The notes under the pieces are model-generated. The model was not told the DNA's origin. It saw nothing but the letters and a program-made list of their open reading frames with translations, and made no database searches. A DNA stretch of 64,000 nt from Cordia subcordata. Lineage: Eukaryota; Streptophyta; Magnoliopsida; Boraginales; Cordiaceae. The stretch's first letter is position 1. Each line of letters starts with the position of its first letter. Shown in pieces: positions 11,857-24,480 of this stretch. Location of the stretch: positions 4,637,501 through 4,701,500 of the forward strand of contig JAPTOF010000025.1 of the NCBI GenBank assembly GCA_028554755.1, given 5' to 3'. Position numbers and translations under genes: made by a program.

Positions 11857-12398
11857 TGATAAGGCCCTTAATTTTACATAAAACCCACATTTATGAATTG
11901 TATTATATCATTAAATGGTGCCAAATTGAGTGATTTGATATAATTTTGGGTAAAATTCATATTTGAAACAGGAATGAATAGTTTTAGAGCTAAAATTATG
12001 AATGAAAGTTGAAAATTCGTGGGTTCTAGTAGTAATCAATGAAAAAAGTCATAATATGAGCTATAGAGCTCCAATTAAGGCGATTCAAGGGTCTAGAAAA
12101 AGATAAAAATGAGAACTACAACTTTCATGTGTTGTGTTTTGGCCAATTTTGATGTTAAAATAGTGAAAATTCACTTAAACTTCCAAAAAGAGAAAAATTC
12201 AGCAACTGAAAGTCTTAAGTTATGTGGGGCCCATTGCCTTGGAGAGAAAATATAAGCTTTGGAGGTTTGGCAACTTCTCATGTGGGAATCAAGAACCAAG
12301 GTAGCTAAAGACAAACGTAAGGCCCGTATATTGTTTAATGCAATCCAATTATATATATAACCTGTTAACTAAAGAGAAAGAGAGCTACTAGCACTTAA
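11857..12398 (+). repeat. Athila(+) 5' LTR, left segment
   Basis: It starts TGATAAGGCCC and aligns in order with the 3' LTR at 36801-37330. Shared blocks include AAATTGAGTGATTT, GCCCAATTTTGATGTTAA (as GGCCAATTTTGATGTTAA), GTCTTAAGTTATG and TTTAATGCAATCCAA. It is cut at 12398 by the second copia. The rest of this LTR is at 30122-31129. Together the two pieces total about 1.55 kb, close to the 1.52 kb obtained by joining the three pieces of the 3' LTR. Confidence 0.85.
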
Positions 12399-13306
12399 TG
12401 TTAGAAATAAGATATGCAAGAACAAAAACTAAAATTTTGAAAACAGAAAATAAAAAAAAAATATTATTATTTAGAAACTAATATTACTACTCTTGGGAAA
12501 TTAAAATAGTATCCTAAGAATATGTAATCAAAAAATAAATTATAGTAAACCGAGGTTCGTAGAATGATTTCATTAAGGGATTTACACCCTTCCACAGTGG
12601 TGTTAAGGGTCGTGGCGTATCCCTTTTAGGATACAACGATTTTACCTCTTACATCGGGTAGCGCACCTTTATAAGAGCTTGCAAATCAAAAGAGCAAAAC
12701 TCTCTCTGTATAATGCACTAACGGATTAATAGAATGCTAAAAATCTTGTTCAAAAGCTATGTTATTAGAGCTCATCTGGAAAATCTATAAAGACTAAATG
12801 CTTAAAATGTAGCGTGTCTCTGCAATGCAAAGATACCACTATTAATAAATAAAAATGAGTTGACCAAGCTAATTACAATTCAATGGGAAGAAAATGGAAT
12901 GGACAAAAATGCATAGCCTTCCAAATGTTTGCATTATACTAATCAAGTTAGAAATGTTTGTCACTTTCAAAATTGTCATAAAGACAATTACTCACAAGCC
13001 ATCATGATATGTAATTATTATGGCCATTATGATTTCTAGGCTAGATTTCTAGGCTATGTAACTCTAGGCTATTAAACATATATATGCTAGAAACATTTCG
13101 GCCATCATGATTACAAAATTTGTAACTCCATGCCATTTACTTCAGAACGTTTCCAAGAAAGAATAGCAAAATTATGATAATAAGGATATTCAAATTATAT
13201 ATTTAAGCCAAATTATATCAAAACAATATAATTATTTTATTATATTCATGTAAGATTATCTTACCACACATCTTTATCATCAAATTTCTCATCTACAATT
13301 AATTCA
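12399..13306 (-). repeat. 3' LTR of the second copia (intact copy)
   Basis: 908 bp with TG...CA ends (TGTTAGAAATAAG...AATTAATTCA as read on the plus strand). It aligns with the split copy 19824-20066 plus 29403-30124 across nearly its whole length, for example GCCTTCCAAATGTTTGCATT and CTCACAAGCCATCATGATAT. A minus-strand TATA (CTCTTATAAAGG) lies near 12672-12683, consistent with the minus-strand pol beside it. No clear purine tract precedes its minus-strand start, so the adjoining pol-side DNA is probably rearranged. Confidence 0.75.
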
Positions 13307-13740
13307 TTGAGGGAGGGATGGATGGAAGAACTTCCGGAAACGGTAACACGGGGGACTCTCTCGCCTAAAGGGCGTCGCGAGAAAGAGCTGATTCACTTGC
13401 TGCCATTCAGCCTATGAATGCAAAAAGAAGAGCTGATTCTAGCACAAAAAAACCTTGCGTGGATATCTTATACTATTGATCGGACTCTAGAGCATCGGAT
13501 TCATTCTTCCGCCGCAGCTTTTTCTTGCTAACAACGGATTCGATGCCATCTTATGCATGCCTCCCACTTTGAGAAACTCCCTCCCATAGTATGCAGGGTC
13601 CAAGTTAATTTGCATGAGTTTTGCTGGTCATACATCAATCACAGAAGCGATCTCTTTTACAGCATGACATGTTCTGTTGTTCCTTGGCTGCATCTTGTGG
13701 ATCTCCCTCTTAGATGTTGGGTTTAACAATCATATTTCAT
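13307..13740 (-). other. GC-richer block of unknown origin
   Basis: Composition is visibly higher in G and C than the surroundings, notably 13340-13400 and 13480-13560. On the minus strand from 13725 to about 13440 a frame stays open with one stop near 13634: it includes REIHKMQPRNNRTCH and DPAYYGREFLKVGG. I do not recognize the family. It could be a captured host-gene or organelle fragment inside the retroelement. It replaces the place where the second copia's RNase H and PPT are expected. Confidence 0.35.
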
Positions 13741-15230
13741 AAATCATTAATAAAAGGCTTTGACACTACAACTTAAGGGCCTTCTCTTAAACTTAAAAGA
13801 AAATTCACCAGTAGCCCCCAAAATACTATTGTTAACTAGGCTAAAAAGGCCTAGACATGGCTAAAGGAAGAACACATTCATTTGGAAGAAGGGCTAAAGA
13901 GATAGGGAGAACTTTTGAGGCCTTGGGCTAGTAAGCGGCTCTCTTCCAAATTTCTTTGCCCACCATTAGCTAACGCTGGATGTTATTTATTGAATCTCCC
14001 CCTAGGTGGTCGGCCTTCTCACCAATCTACCTCCTTTCTCTTGATGGAATATATCAATACTTGAGCTCCTGCTTTGCTTGTGTTCTTCATCGGCACTTGT
14101 CAAATGTATCACTCATCTCGTCCTAAGGCAAGAAGTATTTTGTTTGTTATAATCTTTACGGGAATGAATCACATATATTGGTTGAGAATTGCTTCAATCA
14201 ATTAATTTAGAACATTAGATATTCTTGAAAAATTAATTGTACCAAAACTTGAATTTGAAACAAGCATAAATATTTGTCCAAAATTTTTGTAAATCTGTAG
14301 TACTCAAAATAAGCACTACAATAATACTTTAACCAGATCATGCCAATAAAAATATATACAACATACATTTGACCGAAAAATGCTAAAATGCATTCTTAAG
14401 CCTCATGATTACATAACCAAAGTGTCATATGCATTTAACATAAAAATTACTGCCAAAAATTACCTTAAAACAAGGTCATACTAGAATATTGAATATGCAA
14501 TCATAACTAAATATGCATTTAATATACATACATTAAAAGAAAGATACTCAATACCATAATTCATGGTAAGGCATTATGAGTGCCTAGGATTTGTAAGTTT
14601 ATTTCCTTTTGATACTTTATGATTTTGGGTTAACAAAAATAATAATTTCCCAAACTAGATCATGAATACTAGAACTAAAATCTTATGAAATTAATAGAAT
14701 AAAGAAACTGAATATATTTTAACCCAGAATCTTAGTCTTAAAAAACTTACAGAATTAATACATGCCTTTATCATAATAATAATAATAATAACAAAAAAAA
14801 ATTATATGCCTTGAACATGGCTTGGCACTAAAGTGTTGAAACCATTTTTACATGAAAATAGGCACTAAAGTGCCAATTCGTTCTCCGTGGTCTAGTGCCA
14901 AAACAACATGACACTAGTTGTTCTTTATGATTTTGGATTAAAGATTATTTTTAAATAAAACTGTGTAAATTTTTTTTTTTGATCCAAAATTTAGTATTCT
15001 TGATAACCAAAATTAACAAGACACAAAGGAACTAAATATATGGATACTTAACAAAAGATCTTAATCTTGAAAATCTATAATCCACAGAAGTAATAGGATA
15101 AAAATATCGAATATTTCAAGACTCATGAATAAATTTCAAGATTCTCAAGATCAATTAAACCATATCCATAAATATTGGAAGAACAAAATAACCAAAACCA
15201 AAATAAAACTACTCTTGATGAATTAACATG
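13741..15230. other. AT-rich noncoding interior of an unidentified LTR element
   Basis: No coding frame was recognized. A GGCACTAAAGTG word with inverted versions recurs at about 14822-14930 and could form hairpins. This stretch lies on the interior side of the PBS and LTR at 15231-15701, so it is probably the body of that minus-strand element. Its other LTR was not found. Confidence 0.4.
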
Positions 15231-15249
15231 GATTAGGCTCTGATACCAC
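15231..15249 (-). other. Primer-binding site (tRNA-iMet type), minus strand
   Basis: The minus strand reads TGGTATCAGAGCCTAATCC next to the LTR end. TGGTATCAGAGCC is the standard complement to the 3' end of initiator tRNA-Met used by plant copia elements. This is the best-preserved PBS in the window, implying a comparatively young element. Confidence 0.85.
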
Positions 15250-15250
15250 T

Positions 15251-15701
15251 TGATAGATAAATTTTAATTTATGAAAACTTTAATTCCCCAAGACCTTATC
15301 TATGTCAAATCATCAAGAAAGAAAATGAATACGAAAGCGTACCTTGATCCCTGGAGAAAATTATGAGTTTATGATCTTCTAATACAATGTCGTTTTCTTT
15401 GTGTATTCTTCTGATGATAGGATGTTAGAGAGAATAGGATTTTTAACCACATGTAATGGGGACCATAACCCTAATATGTCTTTTTAAAATTCTAATTTCA
15501 GCTAATCCATCACAAACAAGAATTAGGAAACTGTAAGAAGCTGGGTTTCTACACATATAGAGTCCATACTGAATTAAATGTGTAAATCCCAACAACTTTA
15601 GCCTTAACAAGATCACTTTAATTGGGATTAACTTTGTAATAGCTTATAACACACGTTAAATTGCACATGTAGGTCCATGCAAGGAATATTATTTTCTAAC
15701 A
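15251..15701 (-). repeat. 5' LTR of an unidentified minus-strand element, interrupting the second copia
   Basis: 451 bp with TG...CA ends (TGATAGATAA...TTTTCTAACA on the plus strand), directly followed on the minus strand by an iMet PBS. Its outer edge at 15702 lies inside RNase H of the second copia, where pol breaks off after a T-R-x-Y-V-Y-T-like stretch. No second LTR copy was found to the left, so the 3' half of this element and the end of the host copia seem to be deleted or replaced. Confidence 0.65.
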
Positions 15702-17835
15702 ATAACCATGCTTGCTAAGGTATAGACATATCCTCTAGTAGATCTCAAGTCTTTCGTGTTAGACATCCAATTTGTATCATTATACCCTTCTAGTACTGCT
15801 AGAAATCTTGTATGGTGTAACGCATAGTTCGGTGGTGCATCTCAAGTATTTTAATACCCTAACAAAGGCAACCAGTGATCTTGACTTGGATTGCTAGTGT
15901 ACCTACTTAGCCTATTCATGGGACAAGCTATATTGGGTCTTGTATAATTTATTATGTACATTTACCCCCCTAAACTATGGGAATACTCCAATTGTGATGC
16001 CTCTTCACCCATGTTTTTCCTTAGAGTGCACCACATCTAAAGGAGTTTTTGCAATCCTTTTGTCACTTTTATTGAACTTGTCTAGTATTTTCTCAATATT
16101 ATGATATTGGGACAAGGTTAGACCATCAAGTGTCTTTATGATTTTTATAGCCACCATCACATCTACAACACCCATGTCTTTCATTTGAAAATTTGAGGGA
16201 AGCATCTTCTTAGTACACAATTGCTTCATTATCTCTCGTGATAATAAGCACGTGATCTACATAAAAATAGACAATGACAAAATTCTGATCTGTGCCTTCC
16301 AGTAAACACACTTGTCATACTAATTAGTTTTAAAGACATTTGCAAGCATGACTTGATCAAATTTCTCATGCCACTGCTTAGGGGCTTGTTTTAATTTGTA
16401 CATTTCACAAGCCTACAAACTTTCTTCTCTTGACTTGGAACTATAAACCCTTTAGGTTGTTCTATATAAATCTCTTCTTTTAGATCCTTATATCTACAAA
16501 TTATATATAGTTGCAATTGGCTATCAACATTTGAATAGATGTAATTTTTGTAACTGCTGAATAAGTGTCAAAGTAATCTAGCCTCTCTTTTTTTACTATA
16601 ACCTTTTATAACCAACTAGGTCTTGTACTTATGAATTGATCCATCAGCCTTCATCTTTCTTTTAAAAATCCATCTACACCTTAAAGGCTTATTTCCAAGA
16701 GGTAGATCAACCAATTCCCATGTATGATTATGCATTACGGACTCAATCTCATAATTCACTGCCTCTTTTCCAAAGAGATGCCTCAAGAGCAGACATGGCT
16801 TCCTTGAATGTTTTGAGCTTACTTTCTAACATAAAAGTTGTAAAGTCAAGCTGAAAAGATGTAGAAGCCCTTGCCCTTTTACTACGTCTTGGTTAATTGG
16901 TTGTAGCCTTTTTATCTACATTTGATTGGCTAAGAGTTTGTTTATAAGAACCTATTTCAGACGAACTTAGTCTCGTGACTCTTTATACAGAAATGTCTTC
17001 TTGAAGAACTCGGTGTTTTGTGATTAAAAAACTGTATTCTCATATGTTAGGTATTTCTAACTTGTGTAGGAGAAATCTATATGCAACACTATTCTATGCA
17101 TACCCAGTGAAAATAAAATCAACTATCTTTGGTCCTATTTTGGCCATTTTAAGAGTTGGAACCCCCACCTTAGCTAGATAGTCTCATACCCTTAGATATT
17201 TGTAGAAAGGTGGTCGGCCTTTCCACAATTCACACAGAGTCTTTCCAATCTCTTGTGGGGTACCTTATTTAAAACATGATTTGCAATTAAAACTGCTTCC
17301 CCCTACAAGTTTTGAGGTAACCCTAAATTTAACAATAAAGCATTCATCATTTCTTTAAGAGTTCAGTTTTTGCATTTAGCAATTTGTTTTCTTGCGGAGA
17401 ATAAATGGGTATCTTTTGGTGTATTATCCCTTGTTTAGCATAATAAGTCTCAAAAGGATATACGTATTCTCCACCCCTGTCACTTCTCAAAGTTTTGATC
17501 TTATTGTCTATCTCAAATTTTATTGCCTAAAAGCATCCAAGGGTTTATCCTTGAATCTAAGCAAATACAATAGCAATATCTTGTGCAATCATTGATAAAT
17601 GTTATAAATTAGTTTTTACAGCCCCTAGTTTGCACAAATTTTAAATCACAAATGTCACTATGAATTAACTCAAACAATTATATGGTCTTCTCTATTGATT
17701 TAAAAGATATTTCTGTTAACTTTAATTCTACACAAACTTCACATTTTTTATGGTTAGAAAGATTCACTCCATGAATTAAGCCATTTTCACAAGTCTATTT
17801 AGGGAACCAAAATTCACATATCCTAATCTTTCATG
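15702..17835 (-). pseudogene. Second copia pol: integrase, RT and start of RNase H
   Basis: Minus-strand frames read the end of integrase (RTPYELW-like, LRVWGCLAKVGVPTL), the hallmark linker RRSKRARASTSFQLDF near 16860-16910, RT (TYSAVTKITSIQMLIA near 16560; YFYVDHVLIITRDNEAI near 16245-16290, with the YVDD-type motif as Y-V-D-H) and the RT/RNase H connection (16229-16005: SLKFSNERHG-like region, LSQYHNIEKILDKFN). RNase H is cut at 15702 by another LTR. Numerous stops and frameshifts are present. The integrase HHCC and DDE core is only partly readable at 16900-17800. Confidence 0.8.
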
Positions 17836-18290
17836 TCATAAAGTAGAATACTTAAAGAAGTAAGTAGAAGGAACAATTTTATTCATCTCATTTTGGCCAG
17901 AAGGCCTACGAGTTACATTCTCTTTTAGGACTTGGGCTCTAACACTTAGGTTATAAATCCCCTTATGGAGATAGCCCTTACCCACAAAGTCATATCCCTT
18001 CTTAATTACAACTGTATCAGTATTAAACAACATGGAAAGTCTAGCTTTACCTAATAGAGAGACGGATAATAGATCCTTTCTAATCTCAAGAACATGTAGA
18101 ACATCCTTAAGTGTCAACTTAACACCAGGGGTCATTTCTAAAACAACATTTCCTGTACCTACTACTTGAGAAGTTGTAGAGTTTCCCATGTATAGGACTT
18201 TACCCTCGAAGTTAGCTGAGTATGATGAGAAAATCCTTCTCTTAGAATAATCATGCCTTATTGCCCCTGTGTTAGTGAACCATTATTTAG
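17836..18290 (-). pseudogene. Second copia protease / pre-integrase region
   Basis: The open minus-strand stretch 18189-17836 reads MGNSTTSQVVGTGNVVLEMT, then LTLKDVLHVLEIRKDLLSV and VIKKGYDFVGKGYLHKGIY. This matches the part of copia polyproteins between the protease active site and the GAG-pre-integrase domain (the G-x-G and L-x-x-V-L-x-V-P-x-x-x-x-N-L-x-S pattern). The protease D-S/T-G-A motif itself would lie upstream, near 18190-18290, and is not intact. Confidence 0.7.
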
Positions 18291-19590
18291 GATTACCCAC
18301 CATGTTCACTTTTGACACCACTATTGAGATTAGATACATTGTCTCCTAAGTCCTTCACAACATTTGCCAAGGCCTTCCTCTTGTTAAGCCTATAGTCCTT
18401 TGCCTTGTGACCAGTTTGCTCACAGATATAACAAGTCCCATTAAATTGCTTGTAAAGCTTCCCCCAGCAACTGCCTTCCCTTTTGGCCCATGATTTGCTT
18501 GAGTGGTGAACTTTCTCTTCCTGTTGGGGACCGTGTTCCACCACATGGGCTTTGGCGATCATTCCATCATGGACAACCCATTTGCCAACTGAGTGGTTGC
18601 CCTATTCCATTTTGAGTGGCAAGATCATGTTTTCTATTGTTATCTTCAGCTGCTTGTGCTTGTGGTGATTTTTGAACTCCTTCCATTCAAGAGGCAATTT
18701 ATTAATCAAAGCCCCCACTTGGAATTACTCAACCAGAGGCATCATCTCAGCATAGAGTTTCTAGATAATCATCTAGTACTCTTGTACTTGTAATATCACT
18801 GACTTTGATTCTGTTATTTAGAATTCAAGAAATTTGGTTATCATGAATTTCTTCGTACCTATACTTTTTTGCTTATACTTTTTCTCTAGTGACATCCACA
18901 CTTCTTAAGTAGTTTTACATCCAGAACAAAAGTTATACAATGAATTTTCTAAACAAGTTAGGAGGTAGTTTTGGCAAAGAAAGTCCCTATACTTCCATGC
19001 CTCAACAGCTACCACTGTTTGCATGGGTTGTCTCCTAATAATGGAGCATCCATCTATACATACATGTACTGCCCTAAGGTGGTGAGATAGAACTCCATTT
19101 GTAACTATCATCCCCTATAGTCTTTTCCAAAAAACCTTTTTGGCTTCTCCAGATGTGGCAGGGGTGCATAACTCACTATCCAGAACACAAGCCTGCCTCC
19201 AAAGATGTTACTTGGTCCAGTAACACTTGCAAAACCTCCAAAACCAATTCTTGGTCTAGCAAAAGTTGTAGCATTGGTAGTTTGACCAAAAGAGTAAAAG
19301 TCAATTCTAGTCATGGTCCCAAAGTAGTCAAATCCTTGCATAGTCTTAGGTACATGTATGTCACAATAGTCGTTGGAGTATTTTCAACGTTTCCAGTCAT
19401 GGAAACTCCAATTGGGGGTGTTCCTAAAGGTCATAATTGGAGTGTTCCTAATCATGGTGACATTCAGGGTAGCAATCGAAACCCTAGTCATACTAGTCCC
19501 AATATTTCATGTTTGATTATTGTCCACAAATTGTACTTGGTCATTGTTCTGGGTGTTTTCACCATTTTCAGATGTATTTTTCCTTAAAAG
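18291..19590 (-). pseudogene. Second copia gag with CCHC knuckle
   Basis: The minus strand from about 19590 shows a Phe/Gly/Thr-rich start, then a copia gag core: KYRDFLCQNYLLTCLENSLY near 19000, KKYKQKSIGTKKFMITKF near 18830-18890, FQVGALINKLPLEWKEFKN near 18660-18720. A zinc knuckle in 18562-18293 reads CYICEQTGHKAKDYR. Its fourth ligand is Tyr instead of Cys, so it would not bind zinc normally. Gag packages the element RNA. Several stops break the frame. The plus-strand 144-codon ORF at 19153-19587 is an antisense shadow. Confidence 0.75.
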
Positions 19591-19823
19591 TTTTTTACAC
19601 TTAAAAGATGAGCTCTGTTAGTATCTCAGAATATAAACTAAAAATAGTTTAATACACTAAAACAATTTACATTAAGCAAATGTAGAATCCTTAGTTTCTT
19701 AAAATTCAGTTTTTATTTTGAAGATAGAACAAATTTGTAAAATAGATTTGAGAACTACAAGCAATAAATACTACAGTTTTCCAAAATTGTAAATATTTTA
19801 GAAAATACTAAATCCCTTATGAT
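19591..19823 (-). other. Leader between second copia 5' LTR and gag
   Basis: AT-rich leader. No recognizable tRNA-complementary PBS follows the LTR edge at 19824, so it has decayed or been lost. Confidence 0.45.
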
Positions 19824-20066
19824 TGTTAGAAGTAAGATATGCAAGAATAGAAATTGAAATTTCAAAAACAAAAAATATATAAATAAAATATTATTATTTA
19901 GAAATTGAAAGGAGATAACCTGAATATTATAGTTTTGCTTTTGGAAATTAAAACAGTACAATAAGAATATGTAATAAAAAAATAAATAACAATAAACCAA
20001 AGCTCGTAGAATGATTTCGTTAAGCGATTTACACACCCCACAACTGTGCTTAGGGTCATGGTGTAT
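19824..20066 (-). repeat. Second copia 5' LTR, inner segment
   Basis: It begins TGTTAGAAGTAAGATATGCA and aligns with 12399-12620 of the intact copy, ending at GGGTCATGGTGTAT. At 20067 it is interrupted by the Athila(-) element; the remaining LTR resumes near 29403. Confidence 0.85.
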
Positions 20067-21770
20067 TGAGGTTATTTTAGAAACCCGTAAGTGCGTGAAT
20101 CAAAAGTAGTGCAGTGTGTGTGAGAGTACGGGTATTATCTCCTCAGGGAGGCCTCTAACTATGGTTCTAAGTCCTATGTGTCCTAAATTAATTACGTGTT
20201 AAAAGGAAAATCTTTTTGTGTTTTTGTGCTTGAAATTGAAGGGAACTCTAAATTAAAGACTAAATTAAACTGCCTAAACTAATGTGTGCAATGAAAGGAC
20301 AACCACTAGAAAGGGAGTGATTAAATCAATTAAGGAAGGACTATGGTGATTACTACTCCATTACGGGGTCGGGATTTTATTCTTGCTTTGAGTATTTTGG
20401 TGGCTCTAATTGCTTCTCTTAGAGGTTCAAAACTCACTAACTGCATTATCCCTAATTCTTGGTGCAATTCTATCCCTAAGTGGATCTTACTTAGAATATA
20501 GTCTTATCCTTATTAACTAGGGTTTTAGGCTTAGTTGATTGAGACTTCTAGATTGATATTGATTAATTCTAACGTAGAGTTTAAACCATTAACTGTGTTT
20601 CAAGCTAAGGCCTAATCTTCCTAAGTTCAACTAAATGTAATGGGTGACCTATTAGTTTTATTTCATCCTAAAGAGCACACATTAAACCTAATTACGAAGT
20701 CCAGCACAATTAATCAACACCTTATAAGCGGATACCAAAAATTAAGAGCATAATAATACATGTTTCTCCATTGAGGCAAGTAATCAAACACTTAGACATG
20801 TCCAACAATCACCATTAAACAATAAAAATCAAATATGCATTTAAACCATCAAAAATATCCCAAGACAAGTTTTACAATCCTTAATCCACAATAGAAATAG
20901 TAATCAACCCTAAAATAATTTAACTCAACATGTCAAAAGAGAGTGCAAAATTGAAATTTAATATCAAAAACATCAATTCAATGTCCAAGAAATTAAATCT
21001 CAAGCTTAGAACCTCTTCCCGTTTCAATTTCGTGCAAATCCGTCTTCTTCTCCAAGATTTTTCTCCAATATTTGCTCCAAATTAGCCCTAAAAATCCTGA
21101 AGAAAATGGCCCCAAATTAATTCAAAATAAAGATAAGAAGAAAAGAAAATAAAAAGAAAGCAAAATATTTTTTTTCAGAAATTTTCTGGAATTTTTTTAT
21201 TTCTTCTGATTTTTTTTCCTTGGCATGTGAAGAAGCTGAGATTCGGCTCTGTCTCTTTGTTTTTTTTTTCTTTCCTGCGGCTGCTCCCTTTCTCTTTTTT
21301 TATGACCTTCTACATGTGTGCGTGTGTGTATATATATAATGTATAATATATATATATGGTCATTTTTTTCCTTCTCTCTTTTTTTTACTAAATAACTAGC
21401 CTATAATTATTCTAACAAATTATTAATTAATCTAATCAAATATCCTTATCCTAACTTAAAAAATTCTAACCTGATAATGTCCTAACCTATTTAATGACTC
21501 CTAATTAAGCCTAACTACTAATTTAATTTAACTATCGAAACTAAATTACTAATTAATCCTATTACCTAATTCCTAATTAATCAGAATTACTATCTAAAGA
21601 AAAATGAAATAAATAAATAAAATAAAATAAAATAAATGACACACCACACACAAACACTCAATGAGATTCAATAAGCACTCAAAAGCTCGAAATAGACAAA
21701 ATTAATACCAAAACACACACTCAAACACACTCCAAATCATGCAATTTATGCTCCAAAAACACACACATCA
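20067..21770 (-). repeat. 3' LTR of Athila(-)
   Basis: About 1.70 kb with TG...CA ends (TGAGGTTATTTTAG...ACACACATCA on the plus strand). The outer part aligns with 29121 to about 29395 (AAGTAGTGCA, CTATGGTTCTAAGTCCTATG, GAAGG-AACTCTAAA). The minus-strand start is preceded by a purine-rich tract. A (TA)n run lies near 21325-21356 and T-rich runs near 21180-21300. It sits inside the second copia's 5' LTR. Confidence 0.8.
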
Positions 21771-23304
21771 ATGCCCTCAAACCTTCTCCTCGCTTGTCCC
21801 CTAGCAAGACTACTCCTAAGTTTATCTCATGATGCTTAAAGGGTTGTCAAAAGTATTGACTTGCTATATTGATGAATCTAAGGAGTATGAGGGGTCATTC
21901 CTATTGTACTAGGGATCTCCAAGCCTTTTTTGGATCCTCCTCTCAATCACAGGGATTCTCGCACCTCTTGGGAACTTACCAAATGGCTAAAACCGCCACA
22001 AACCTAGTATTCCGACTAACGCACCCGGGATGTTAATATTTTGTGCCCCCATCACTAATATGCGCTTGGCACAAAGATACAAGGAAAAAGGGAGAATTAC
22101 ATCACAATTGGTGTAAGAGCCTTATTTACGACACAACGGAACGACGTTATCGGTGATTGGGGCTCCCGTGTAACGAGCTTTCAACCAGCACATCTTAGCC
22201 ACTTAAGGCTTAGGGTACTAGAGGAAGAAACCTCTTCAAGCATATTAACTCAGGTTTCGCCAACCAATTCAAACGAAAAAACAAAGAAACAGAACTAAAC
22301 ATACTCAACATACTTCAATTTTTTCTTGCCATTTTGCTTTTTCACATTTTTTCCTTTTTTTTCAATCTTTTTCATTTTTTGCATTTTTCCACCCCCTTTT
22401 TTTTGGGGTGTTTTTCTCATTGCATAACATAAACAAAAATAAAATAAAAAGAAGGGTTAAGACACACTAAAAGAATCAGTCAAGTAAGGGTACTCACATC
22501 AACAACCCTCTAAAAATACTTTTTTTTCCAACCAAGTTGTGGGGCAACTACAAGGTGTATTCTTAGAAGTGCTCACTCCTCACAGTTTTCAAAAAAATTC
22601 TCTTCAAAGTCCTAGTTCTCCTACCATTCCATTTACTCCCCATAACACAACCTCATTTTTGCTAATCAATTAAGTCAATCGACAAGAACCAACTCTCCAA
22701 TCAACAAAGAGATAAATGACTCTACATGGATAACAAAAATCAAAAAAGTTTTCACCATTTTGAGCAAAACCATACAAATCTACCCTTTATGTCAAATATG
22801 AAGAAAAAAAAAAAGAACTCCCATACCTCCAAACCTAAACTTTGCTTGTCTTCAAGTAAATAGCAATTAACAGTGCAAACAAACAAACTATAAAGCACAC
22901 GTATGGGAAGTGTGGAAAAGGTAGAAAAATAAGGCCAAGAGGATGGAAAGATACAACCTTGTGTTCTCGTGACTCCACAAATGCCAATGAAATTCCAATC
23001 ATCTACTAACTTGTTACTCGTCAATGTATAAACACTCAAAAGGCATATGAGGTTAGGAGACATATGCCATGCAAGTTCGCATTGGCATTAACAAATAAGA
23101 ACATGGATATATGCAAAAATGGGGAAGGGGAATGCAAGGAATGGGAACGAAGCTCTAGTTATTAAGAGGAAAAGAGAAAGACAAATACATGAAAACAAAA
23201 AAGAAAAGAACGAAACTACCAAAATCTAGATTGCCTCCTAGTAGTGCTAACTATCATGTCGTCAGCCAGGCAAGCTTCATTCATTAAGTGTCATATAAAG
23301 GCTC
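21771..23304 (-). other. Athila(-) post-integrase region and polypurine tract
   Basis: Noncoding between the end of integrase and the 3' LTR. The minus strand next to the LTR reads GGAGAAGGTTTGAGGGCA (21771-21790), the PPT. Upstream is the CTTGCTAGGGGACAAGCGAGG block (about 21791-21810), typical of Athila/Tat elements. T-rich and pyrimidine-rich tracts occur at 22320-22410. Athila relatives may carry an extra env-like ORF here, but none is readable. Confidence 0.6.
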
Positions 23305-24480
23305 CTAAAGCTCAATGGACTCCGGTCGAGCCCTGTTTTGGTCAAACAAATGCTTCAAGCACTGTGCAGTCACAGTCAATACTCGTCCATCCTTCAAATC
23401 CTTGATCTTTACTACTCCGAAAGGGTAGACTTTAATAACCTCGTACGGACCATCCCATTGGCTTCTCAATTTACCTGGAAAGAGCTTCAATCTAGAATTA
23501 AACAACCAAACTTTATCAGTAGGAGAAAAATATTTCCTAAGGATATGTCTATCATGCATTTCTTCATTCTCTCTTTATAAAACTTAGCGTTCTCATAAAC
23601 CTCATATCTCAATTTCTTCAGCTCAGCTAAGTCAAGCTTCCTTTTCTCACCTGTAAAGGACAAGTCAAAATTTAAAGCTATAATAGCCCATTATGCTCTA
23701 TGCTCTAACTCGACAGGTAGATGGCAAGCCTTCCCATACACCAACCTATATGAAGACATACCTATGGGGGTCTTATATGCAATACGGTAAGCCCACAATG
23801 CGTCACTTAGTTTGCAAGACCAATCTTTCCTATTAGGCCTAACTGTTTTCTCTAAAATGAACTTAACCTCCCTATTTGAGACTTCAACCTATCCACTCGT
23901 CTAAGGGTGATATGGTGTAGCAATCTTATGAGTGACTGAATATTTTCTCAGTAAAGCCTCAAATGTCCTATGGCGAAAGTGCTTTCCTCTATCATGAATT
24001 AAGACTCGTGGTACCCTAAACCTAGAAAAGATGTGCTCTAGAATAAATTTGACCACAACCTTGTTGTCATTGGTTCGGGTGGGAGTTGCTTCAACCCACT
24101 TGGACACATAATCAACAATTACTAAGATGTATTAATACCCAAAGGAAGGTGGAAACGGGCCCATGAAATCAATTCCTACACATCTCACACACAAAAAGAG
24201 GGAAAAGGGGCATTATATTTCTCCTAGAAATGGACCCAGATTTTTGACATCTAACACATTTTTTACAAAATTCCTAGGCATCTCTAAAGAGTGTGGGCCA
24301 AAAGAATCCACTTTGTAAGACTTTAGCTGCAGTTTTCTTTTCACCAAAGTGACCTTTACACGCCTCACCGTGACACATATTCAAAATATTTTCAAACTCG
24401 CTCTCCAGAACACACGTATGAATTACCTAATCCGAACACACCTACGAATCACCTGATCCGAACACACCTTAAAGAGATAA
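23305..24480 (-). pseudogene. Athila(-) integrase
   Basis: The minus strand shows the rve core at 24107-23901 (SKWVEATPTRTNDNKVVVKF; DRGKHF where D-R-G-T-H-F is usual; ATPYHP). After a frameshifted middle part comes the C-terminal domain at 23559-23305 (DKVWLFNSRLKLFPGKLRSQ, WDGPYEVIKVYPFG). The stop is at 23305-23307. The family inserts element cDNA into chromosomes. A short imperfect tandem repeat (ACCTAATCCGAACACACC-like) at about 24415-24470 disrupts the N-terminal zinc-binding region. Non-functional. Confidence 0.85.

Noticed and set aside
15231..15249. tRNA gene fragment
   Set aside because: The match to initiator tRNA-Met is only the PBS length next to an LTR; there is no tRNA fold.
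19153..19587. 144-codon plus-strand ORF
   Set aside because: Antisense to the second copia's gag; no family features of its own.
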